A stretch of 64,000 nt of DNA from Madurella fahalii. Its lineage: Eukaryota; Ascomycota; Sordariomycetes; Sordariales. Positions 54,981 to 64,000 of the stretch are shown one piece after another. The translations under genes and the position numbers were made by a program. Where the stretch lies: NCBI GenBank assembly GCA_029876055.1, contig CM056874.1, forward strand, positions 6,572,001 through 6,636,000, read 5' to 3'. Each line of letters begins with the position of its first letter. Position 1 is the first letter of the stretch. Under the pieces are notes generated by a model. The model was not told where the DNA came from. It worked only from the letters and a program-made list of their open reading frames with translations, and did not search any database.

Positions 54981-57900
54981 GTTGTGGTGCTTCCTGGCCT
55001 TGGTACCTTGCTTGCTCTTTTCGGTTCCCGGATGATCCCCGTGCCCGCTACCAGCATCCGTTGGCCGGGGTGATGGTGGGCTGGTCGGCGGACTGATGAA
55101 TCGGGGGAAGCAGGTGAGGCTCGCGCTCAAATGGCCGTGGCTGTTCCCTGACGGCTGCGGCTGTTGTCGGGTGCGTCGTTGCGAATGACAGGTGTTCGCT
55201 CCCAGCGCCGTCGTCATAGTTCCGCTTGGAGGCGGCGGCGGCGGCGGCGGTGGGGGCTCCGCTGTAAATAGCCTGCTGCTGCTGCTGCTGGGGCCCACTG
55301 CAACGGCACCCGCTGGACCCCGCCGCCGCCCTACCTGTAGCACGCAATGACCCGCTCGGGTGGCGGAGGGCCCTGCCGCTGCAGGGGAATCGCGGGCGGC
55401 TGCCGCCGCTGTTGACAGCGAATGCGACACTGTGTCGGTTGGGCTCGGCATTTGACGATTTGGTGTTCTTGAGATGCCGAGCAGGTGTCCGACGGTTGAC
55501 AGTCGGCTTTGATAGATGGGGGATTTATTTTGGGCGGGTACCTTATGCAAGAGAGCGTGTAAGTTGAGGAGAGAGATGCTGTGAATGGAGGTTTGCGTGA
55601 TTTTCAAAAGAGCAACCTCAGGTTCGCACTTGGTTTAAGTGCAGGTTAGAAATACGGGCTGGATGGGAATCAGCCCTAGCTAGTGGTGCTCTCTATCTGT
55701 CGGTGCCTGCTCTAGTAGTTCCGCATCGTGGAGTTTGTTTACAGAGCTGCGTGTGAATCTATTGGGCTCGAATATGCGGCTAGTAAACATAGTGCAGGTA
55801 TATACCGTAATGGCTAACGTGCGAAAGTAAGGCATCACCTAGTTAACCATGCCCTAGGCAGTACTCAGAAGAGGGTATCTAAAGCTAAACAGGACTAAAT
55901 TTGATCAATATTCCATCTACCGCTTCGAGGCGGATCGATTGCTTTGGTATCTAGACAAGAAAGTTGGATGGGGTGCGCGGCTGATTAAGCACATATTCAC
56001 CTTTATCCTACGTGGTGGTTAGTAGTTGCACTTTGTAAGGTTCAAGCCCACTGCTATTGTCGGGGCTTGTATATAGAGCGGGTTGAATCACCAGTGGATA
56101 AGATGAATCTGATATCTTCTTTGAAAATATGGGCAGAATGTCTATTAGGATAGCAACCCACAGTCCATTTTCACGGACGTGACCATTAACATCCGTGTGA
56201 GCAAGAGCAATCTAATAGGAAACTAGTTGTTCTGCTATCTGTAGACCGTCCAAGGTGCTCAGGTCTCGATCTCGCTGCGTAGAACACGTACATTCTTCAA
56301 TAGGTAGTTTCCTGTTGTCGCTCGCTTCAGAGGATGGGGTTGGGCGAATAAAATAAGTTACTCCGCTATTAATCTTCTTCAAGCATATAATTATAGCTTA
56401 ACAGCATACGTGAGCCAACGTCGTTGTCTTGACAGCGTCCCTCGGCCCGTAGTGTGTAAACAGGTCGATCGGTGATACTACTATCTACTGGCCGTTCTTG
56501 CTCTGTGGGGGGATGAAGAGTTTGACGAATCATGCTGCAACAATGGAAGCATGCATGGGGTTTTGTGCGAAAGAACACACCGGCGAGACAAGCAATGAGG
56601 ACGCTGTTCCCCTTCGGACCTTTAGCCGGAGTCCGAAATGCCGGGCATTTGACTTATTCATGATTTGTGGTGCCAGCTCAACCCCTTGGTTGATACGAAT
56701 CAGCTGGCAAATTTCTACCTGCGGAAACGGCTTCTCTATCATTCATGCCACGATCTTGTCATCCTTGGCCACTCTAAGGTACTAATACCTTCTCACTGGT
56801 CATTGAAGGCAACGTCGGAGTTACTTTCCTAGCCAGGTGACTCAAAACAATGATCGGCAGAATAGGATAGTCGGTACTACTTGTAGCGCAAAGTCAAGGC
56901 GCGACGGCGGCCCAAATGCAAAAAGACAACAGATGACTGAAAAGTATCACCACCACCTCCCCATACTACAGTCTCACAACATCTGACCGCCAACGGCGAG
57001 ACTCGCAACATTGAGATCAAAAGTCTGACGCGCTAACCAATTGCGCCACGCCGGCTGCAGCTCAGAGACAACGTCGTGTGATGATTGGCTGTGCCATTCC
57101 ACTCATAAGGTCTTTGTTGTCGGCCGGGGCTACGTCAGCAATCCGATCTCGAGGCAAAAATAAGGCTGCACCGGAGGAGTCCATCGCCAAGTTTGACCTC
57201 GGCCCACCGAGCATGGATACCGCAGGAAGGAGGAGGGAGGAGGAGGATGAGCAGCAGTGGGGAAACTGTGGGAATCGTAAGGGTCAGCAGACCCGAAGGA
57301 ATGTGAGCATCAAGTGACACGCCCACGCCCATCGAGGGCCGAGGGAAAAGAACGACCTGCAAAATATCGTCATCCTGTTCGGGCCAACAATTCATTCCCA
57401 GGGGTTTGTACGCTGACGGAAGCATCGTGTGCGAAAAGCTGGCTAGCCTGCTGCACGGGTACGGCGGCTGGCATGCAGAAGTGTAATTCGGCGGAATGCG
57501 AAAAGGGCGAAATGCGATCCCAAGGCAGCGAGGCTGATTGACAACTCCATGTTCATTCGGTTATCCTGTTTCGCCTTGGCATTTTCACCCAGCCGCAAGG
57601 TGTAACCGCTGACGTCAGTCAGGAACGGCGGCGCATCCCATCAGATTCCCCCAAAACGAGACCCTGAGCTGAGCGGGCTGACGCGAGGTTTCCCTCGTAC
57701 TTCTCCCAGACATGGGCACGCTGTGGCGAAAAGGGTCGTTCCGCCCGATTCGAACAATTTCTCCCCAGCCTTCCAACGTCGGGCGGGAATCGGGGTCGGT
57801 TCTGGTACGTAGGTATTGTGTAGTATTTGCTCGGCATTTTGCTGCTGCTCGGATAACTAAACAGGGTTTGCTCCTATTTACACAATCATCTTCTGGTCGA

Positions 57901-58703
57901 AGGTAGGTATCGCGGGGCTACACGGGTGACACGACCCCTCCTTTCGCACTGCAAAATCCAAAAAGGAATAGAAGAAAAAGAGTAGATAATATAGGGGATC
58001 AAAAGCACTCCGTCCAGCCAACGCCTGTAATGTAGTATAATGTAGCAGCCAAATGCTGAGCCCATCCAATTTCCCCCCCTGGTAGCCGAGTGTCGATTCG
58101 CCAGTGATTCCCTTGTCCTGGCCATGATGAAGAGTACGTAACCCCCCCAAATGGTGATTTTCTCTGCTCGAAAACGGCCGGATCGAGTCGCGCAAATGGT
58201 ATAAACGTCTTTCGCCCCGAATCAAAAGAGAAACTCGCACGCAAATAACTCCAAACCCTGTAGTGCCCCAGTGCCACTATGATGAGTCAAAAAAGTGCCG
58301 GTGTCCGACGTGCAAAAGAGTCCTACGTTGGTAGCCCGGTGGTCTTAAGTGTCGCCTTCGACGCAAGAGGATGAGGGCCAGAATATCCCGAGCCCACAAT
58401 CCAAGCGGGTGGTTATCGATGGTAATCGATCGGTGGAGAGTTCGGTCCTGCAGTCGCCCTCTTTCCCGGTGCGGTGCTGCATCCAGAGTGACGATAGACA
58501 CTCGTTACGGCATCTGATCATCCCATCCTTAATCGCCAAACTCCGTGTCCTTCGAATGTCCCTCGGCGCCCAGATGACTGTAATATCTCCCGAGGCGCAA
58601 TCGGCCGGCCGCTTGCTCCAATCTCTGTCGTCTCCATATCGACCTCCCCCGTCTATGGATTATATCTCCCCCAGCGCGAAGCTCTAGACCAAGCTCGGCG
58701 GTA
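54981..58703. other. 3.7-kb region: permease 5' leader, tRNA pseudogene, otherwise empty
   Basis: The first 630 bp carry trinucleotide runs (GCC/CGG near 55226-55250 and CTG near 55272-55288) in frame with the permease. The middle (55650-56400) is AT-rich. A tRNA remnant lies at 56989-57055. Other frames show no domains. Confidence 0.45.
56989..57055 (-). pseudogene. tRNA pseudogene lacking the T-loop
   Basis: Read on the minus strand: 7-bp acceptor stem GCCGGCG/CGTTGGC, D-arm GCGC-AATTGGTTA-GCGC, anticodon stem TCAGA/TCTCA with one C-C mismatch around loop CTTTTGA, variable bases ATGTT, then GCGAG-T-CTCGC. Total 67 nt instead of 73: six bases of the T-loop (expected TTCGAGT) are missing, leaving an impossible 1-nt loop and no B-box promoter. 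There is no T-run close downstream. The anticodon would read TTT by position, but G37 is wrong for that, so I do not name the isotype. Confidence 0.68.
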
Positions 58704-59266
58704 TCATTTCTTGGACCGGCTGCTGGAGGCCGTAATCTTGCTCGTCGTCATTAGGTCTCCGATGTACTTTTGTAAGAATTTGTTGTGGCTGTCGAGTTTG
58801 TCATGCTCCTCTTTGACCGCCTCTATCCTGTTGAAGAGAATGACGAGAGAGTCTTGGAGCGCCTTGGCATGCCTAGGACAAGACAGTCAGCACACCCCCA
58901 TTCCCCTTGATCGTGCTCTCCTTGACTCGCCGGTTCGTCGAGAAAAAGACAAAGGTAAAAATAACAAATAATAATAAAAGATCAAGACACTCACCTCTGC
59001 AACTCCTCTCTCGCCTCCTTGCCAAGTGTCTCGATGTCCTCGCTCGTCCTCCTCGGGCTCATGGCCCTCACATCGTCCGGCCCAATTGGCATGTCTACCG
59101 GTCCGACAGCCGAGTCGCGGGGGACGATCATGGTTCCGCTGCTCTTTCGGTTCGGGAGTTGTGGCCGCACTGGGGTTGGCGCGAGGATAGGTTGGTCGAC
59201 CGACGAACCTGATGATGAATCCGACCAGTCCGGGCTCGCCACTTTTTGCGGACTGGCGTCTTCCAT
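58704..59266 (-). CDS. SLO1: short coiled-coil protein (SCOC/Slo1 family)
   Basis: Exons 59266-58995 and 58872-58704 give 146 residues. The first 80 residues are disordered (MEDASPQKVASPDWSDSSSG, with Ser/Pro-rich stretches). After RRTSEDIETLGKEAREEL a continuous coiled coil runs across the splice junction: LQDSLVILFNRIEAVKEEHD, then NKFLQKYIGDLMTTSKIT and a basic end SRSKK. The NKFLQKYIGDLM core matches the SCOC domain, which in yeast Slo1 and human SCOC binds Arl3/ARL1-type GTPases at the Golgi. The domain assignment comes from the heptads and this core; the Golgi role is by family. The frame is open upstream to 59365, but the ATG at 59266 gives the more sensible start. Confidence 0.85.
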
Positions 59267-62200
59267 TATGGGATTGAGGGTGTCGGCGACGGGGCGGGGG
59301 GGGTGACCGGTCGGTCGCTTACGGTTGTGAACGGGCACGCAGGATATTCGAGTAATAAAGGGCAAGGGACGTGGTAAATGTCATGAGAAAAAATATAAAG
59401 GACAAGAATCCAAGCTCCCTCCGTCACCGTCAACTCAGTAAGGCCGTAGTCGCCACCATTCGTCAATCCGAGTGGCGCAGGGCTGAGTATCGTCGGGTGA
59501 GAAAGGTTGGGCCTCGGATCGTTGGAAGGTGAAGGGAACGGTTCAGGGCGGTTTGGGAAGGGAAAGGAGTCAGGGCGCGCAAAACCGGGAGCGGAACTCT
59601 TGAGGGGTAGCGCAAAATGACACCACGGTAGGTTTGCTTGTGAGCGGCGAAGCACCAGTGGGCCGCTGGCCAGGGTCGCGGGTTCTGCTCGTGGAGTCGT
59701 GGGGCCCCCGACTGGAAAAGCGCAGCAGCCAGCGGGTGTGCGTGTATGTGTATGTGTAGTGTATGTGTCAGGGCTCGTCAATCGCCAATGGGCAAAAAAT
59801 TGGCCAGCGACCCTAACCTCGACACGTTCTGGGGGAGGTGTCTGGTCGGACGACGGAGGCTTGCTGGCCAGTCAGGGCGAGTACAGCTGACCTGAAGAGG
59901 AGATGCGGACAGGACGGCCGGCGCGGGAAAATCCGGCAAAGCACAATTGGGCATCCGTAGCTAGGCGCTTCGTTTGTGTAAAAGAATTGGTGGGCGAAGG
60001 GGGCAGGAGAAAGGGGAGCCGACAAGCAACGGCGGGTGGAGTCGTTGGATAGCTCGACGGGGCTGGTCAGGAGGTGGTGGTTCTGTCCTGTTTTCCACTG
60101 CCGCGATCAGCAAGCCGTGCCTTGCCCGCACTGGGAGGGCTCGCTCGGTGTGGTCACAGGAGCGGAGAACCGGGACTTGTTTTGGGACGCTATCTGCGGA
60201 AAGCGGGACGTCGATCGGAACACGGTTCTTTTTGGGGTTTTCTTTCTTTCCTCTTTCCTCTCCCTCCGTCTCGTCTTTGTCTGCCTATGGGTGGCCTGCA
60301 CTGCCTGGGGTTCTAAGCGCCGCCGCGGCTGACTCTGGACGCGAAACGAAGCAAAAGAAGGGTTTCGGGTCCTTTTTTTTCCTTTCCCCTGAAACAGGAA
60401 GAAGGGCCATGAAGCGTGGCGCGCGAAATGCAACATCTGGTCCCAGGGCTTGGTCCGGTTCGGGTTGGCGTTCGCGCGGTACCGCTGTCCCGGAAGTCGC
60501 ATGTTCCCAGAAAGCACCATCTCGCTTCTGTCTCTCTTTGCGGTGGGTGCGGATTAGGCAAAGCGTGGTCGGTGACGGGAGATTCATGCCTCAGGCACAA
60601 ATACCCACACGTGCGCGGCGCTGCGCGCAAGTCAGGGTAAGACCGGATGCAGCCAAAGCGCTGGAAGATCGGCACAATGACGCCAGGGTGCACCGTGTTG
60701 ATTGGCTCAGGGGCGAGCCGCCTCCACAGAACCCCCAAAAAATGGTCAGCAGGGGTCGCATCGCCCTCCTCTAGGTTGAAATCCTCCTCATCAGAGCGGG
60801 AATGCAGCGAGAAAAATTGCTAGTGCATCCTCTGCAATGCCCCTCGCCCCGACTGGCACGGCGCGCTGCCCTGCATTGTTTTTTTTTCGGGGGGAGGGAG
60901 GGGGAGTGAGGGGGAAAATCTGGTGTAACCGGAGACGATGGCGGCCCTCAATATCAGCGAGACTGGAACCCCTAAAGCTTAACGTTAGACCCAGCCCTCG
61001 GTGAGGCCAGGCTGCTGCCGCTGCCGCTTGCCGCTGCCCGCGTTGTCCTGGGCTGTCAGCAAAACGCTGTGCCACGCGAGCGGCTTGCGGGAAACCGTGA
61101 CCATGGTTGCAGCCACGGCGTTCCCTGTTTTGGCAAGCTTCAATCCAAGTTCCTTCCCCGCCGCCACTGACGAATGGGATTTGGCACGAATGGGACCCTG
61201 GAAAAGAGGGTAGCTGGCGAATTCACACTGTGCGTTCTGTTAAAACAGTTTTCCATTCCCAGACATGCATGCGACACCGCAAGGCTTCGAAAAGAATATC
61301 TGCGGGAGCGTTGCGCCTGTCGGCCTCGTTCATTCTCCGCTTCCCCTCTCGAGTCGTGTCGAGGAAGTTCAAACGGGCCCCGTACCCACCAGGCCATTTA
61401 TTATGTCATGATAGCTCCCTCTGGAGTTGACCGTTTGTACTGAGAGTTGCTTTTTGCCCTTGCCCTTGTGCCCTTGTCCCTGCCGCCGCCTTCTCGGTCG
61501 GCGGGACGAGCAATGGCGAACCAAGCAAAGTTCCCGTTGGGCCCCTCTGACTGGCCATGGCGCAGGAATTCAAGGAATCTGACCATGAAGGCTCCGATGG
61601 GAATGACGACGCGAGCCAATCTCGATCCCCATACCCCATACCTCCCGGAGCAGGTCGCCGGCTCCGCAGCAAGGCTAGCTTCCTCCCATGCGATGGTCTG
61701 AGAGATCGCCGGCAGCAAAGAATTAAGCTCACCGCCTAGCTCTGACGACAGATTCCCGGGTTCTCAAGAAGAGACGGTCGACTCCATCCGTCATCGCAAG
61801 AGGCCGACCAACCGGTGGGGTTTTGCTGCTCGATCGAAACTCACCAACCTTGCCGCCTGCGCCGTGGTCAGTCACCGCCGGGCATTGCGACACATGTGTT
61901 ATTATTACATACACAGGGAGTGCTATGCTGCCGGGGACTAGCCACGCATGAGTCGCACTGTGTCAAGAGTTGTCGATCACCTCTGCAGCCGACATACCCG
62001 GGCCAATCTCCAATTCCCGCCGAGAGGAGCGAATCACCAGTGACACCGTGTCACCCGCGGCCTGCCCTTCTCCGCCCAAAGAATCAAACTTGTTCCCCCA
62101 CCGAGATGAATAAACGTCAGTCTAGCGGTGGGAATTCGGGGCGATGGCTCGTCGACCTTCCAGCCCGAAGGTCGCCCGGTTACGGACCGCCCTGCAGCGG

Positions 62201-64000
62201 CCGACTGCCTGAGATGATATCGCGAGTCAAAACCCGCATCTCCTCGTCGACATAGGTCGGCGGCGCCAAGCCCACGTGTAGCCCTCCCACCCAACTCTCT
62301 GTTGTTCTCTGTTGCCAAGGATGAGTGAGGTTTTGGCATACGGGACTCGGCACCCAGTTGGTCTGCCAAGACGGTCACAATAAAAGCTGGGCCACATGCG
62401 ACTCTACGGTGTCCCAGCAAACAGCTGCTCGGTTGACAAATCTAAAAAAGAAAAAAATTTAGACTTATTACGGCTTTTTTCGCATTTTACGTGGGTGGGA
62501 CTGGTGTCGTGGCCGGAGTTCGACCCCGGTTCCGCCCTGATTTTTGTTTGTTCGTGTAGTAGGCAAGGATGCCCCATCCGGGCGTCCTTTTCCCCTGCAT
62601 CAGAGCGGTCCCGAAGCGATTATCCTCATCAACTCCACGGAGCGGGGGGAGCATGGCTCGGTGCCCAACGACCGGTTAATCACTCATCACCCGTCATTTT
62701 CACAGGGCTAGGCCCGCGTCACCTCGTTTCCATGGGTTTCTAGCTCCCGAGCTAGACTTCTTTTTGGAAAAGCCCTAGCGGTACCACGTAGTCCCGTTGC
62801 CGCCTTGCCCTCCGGACCGTCTCGGCAGCGATTGAATCAGGGAAGCAGAATTCGGGGCTGGTCAGCGCTGTCATGCCCGGTGCCGGGTGGGGGCGACGCG
62901 GCAATGAGATGTGGTGGTTGGAGCCAGGGTTTGTGACGGGACGCGCCGCAGCGCCGGGACTTTTTGCTGACGACTTGGATTCTGCAGCCAGCCGGGCGTC
63001 GCTTCCGTGGCTCGTTATCGGATCTTTATGGTCCGCATGAGCCCCCAAATCCCGCCGTCCCCTGACGCTCAACCGGTGCTTCCTCGTACATGGTATAGAA
63101 ACACGTGTGCTGTCTTCATCGGGGTCCAATATGTTTCTGATATCACCGCGACGGCCTATCGGAAATGCTCCCTCCCCCCCCCCCCAAAGTCAAGTCTACT
63201 TCCCGTGGCCCATCCTCGCACATTAAGCAGAATGACACACTTGATTAAGTCCGTAACCCGAATTCGAAAGTCACCTTCCGCCGGATCGCCTGGCTCTGAA
63301 TGGCGGGGATACGCGAGAAGATCACGGTATTGTACTCCGAATTAGGGGGGGCATTTGGAGCCCGAGAACAGGTGGTCGTACGTAAGTGCTCGTAAAGGTT
63401 GGTGGATAGAGGAGCAGAGCCCCCAACCTCGACCCTGTGATGGAATCGACAAGTCAGCAAGATGCGAAGTCGACTGAGGATTAACGGTTCGCTCCACCTG
63501 GACTCCATATTAGCTCGTACACGTACTATTGGGGCAAGGAAGTTGGCCCCGCCCGGCGCCACTGAGAGTCGCTGATCCTTTGAGACTCCGATCGATTCGT
63601 GTAGGGAAACACCCGAAGTCGGAAGAGAAGAGGCTAGATAGTGCCAGGTTCCAACACAGAATATTGCGTTTCGAAGTATGGCAAAGCACACCAGAGCCGT
63701 CGCCGTGTATGGATATGACTAATTACGGATGGAGACGAGCAGAAGTCGTAGGGTTGCGGTTCATGCCACGTTTTGCAGGTTGCCATCTTAGACCAACATC
63801 AGCGGTCGTCCTCAAGAGCCTCGAGGCTCGAGGTGTGAATTCTTGTTTACCTATAAACCAGCATCCGTAAGTGGGTCTCCTAAGAAGAAGTACAAGCATC
63901 TACGTAGCGAAGCACGCTCGTTAGAAAAGAAAAAGAAGAAATACTCTATATATACTCCTCTGTCAGGGGCATAAACGCTCAAGCGGGCCAATCGCCTCAA
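59267..64000. other. 4.7-kb terminal region without a supported gene
   Basis: GC-rich, with many overlapping short frames on both strands (longest 59974-60774, +, 266 codons), none with a domain, a signal peptide or consistent splicing. A short frame at 61557-61739 (+) starts in good context (GGCCATGGCGCAG; MAQEFKESDHEGSDGNDD) but has no continuation. Simple repeats: TG-rich at 59738-59768 and 12 C at 63174-63185. This could be a long promoter/leader region for a gene beyond the window. Confidence 0.4.
63174..63185 (+). repeat. poly-C tract (12 nt)
   Basis: Run of 12 C in gene-free sequence; such tracts are uncommon in this window, where A and T runs dominate. Confidence 0.85.

Noticed and set aside
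54021..55073. 350-codon plus-strand frame
   Set aside because: Antisense to the amino acid permease exons 1-2; composition is that of a complementary GC-rich frame.
56039..56049. B-box-like word GGTTCAAGCCC
   Set aside because: No acceptor or D-arm around it, so not a tRNA.
59974..60774. 266-codon plus-strand frame
   Set aside because: No domain, irregular composition, and equally long frames on the opposite strand; no splice or start context to support it.

Overview
The window looks like nuclear DNA of a filamentous ascomycete, most likely a Sordariomycete (Sordariales-type gene content). Genes are interrupted by short introns of about 49-110 nt with GTRNGN donors and CTNAC-like branch sites. 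Homopolymer tracts are frequent, there is no operon structure, and the products are typical fungal families. I see no intact transposon, no CRISPR array, no virus and no obvious block of RIP-mutated sequence. I rebuilt exon structures by hand from splice signals and family conservation, so they are predictions.

Layout, left to right: 1.5-7.1 kb (-) a six-exon MSH4 (meiotic MutS homologue) whose reading frame carries about 690 extra residues at the N-terminus and a long disordered C-terminal tail; 8.3-9.6 kb (-) branched-chain amino acid aminotransferase; 10.8-13.8 kb (-) a Tps3/Tsl1-type regulatory subunit of the trehalose synthase complex with a degenerate phosphatase site; 13.8-18.1 kb no convincing gene; 18.1-20.0 kb (-) ribosome assembly WD40 protein Rsa4; 20.3-21.0 kb (-) a small Arg/Ser-rich unknown; 22.4-22.8 kb (+) a two-exon gene for a tiny cysteine-rich membrane-type protein; 25.2-28.1 kb (+) a large disordered protein with an atypical zinc-binding module; 28.9-29.5 kb (-) an unknown; 30.3-33.5 kb (-) a hydantoinase/oxoprolinase-DUF917 fusion.

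Further right: 36.6-37.1 kb (+) a small secreted or type I membrane protein; 37.9-40.2 kb (+) glutaminyl-tRNA synthetase with an 8-nt microexon; 40.4-40.6 kb (-) a 67-residue Cys-containing protein; 41.4-42.5 kb (-) an unknown; 43.6-44.3 kb (+) a secreted four-module hevein-type (CBM18) protein with one module per exon; 45.4-46.5 kb (-) a broken gene; 46.9-49.0 kb (-) a seven-exon MFS sugar transporter; 51.6-52.7 kb (-) an ECHDC3-like crotonase; 53.1-55.0 kb (-) an APC-family amino acid permease; 57.0 kb (-) a tRNA pseudogene that has lost its T-loop; 58.7-59.3 kb (-) a short coiled-coil (SCOC/Slo1) protein; 59.3-64 kb no gene I can support.

The genes do not form one pathway. Housekeeping functions (translation, ribosome assembly, BCAA and trehalose metabolism) are mixed with meiosis, uptake and secreted or lineage-specific proteins. 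I do not see a clustered multi-gene new system. The most unusual items are single-gene architectures: the doubled-length MSH4, the modular hevein exons, the 8-nt microexon, and the twin DSGYxS motifs in the zinc-binding protein.
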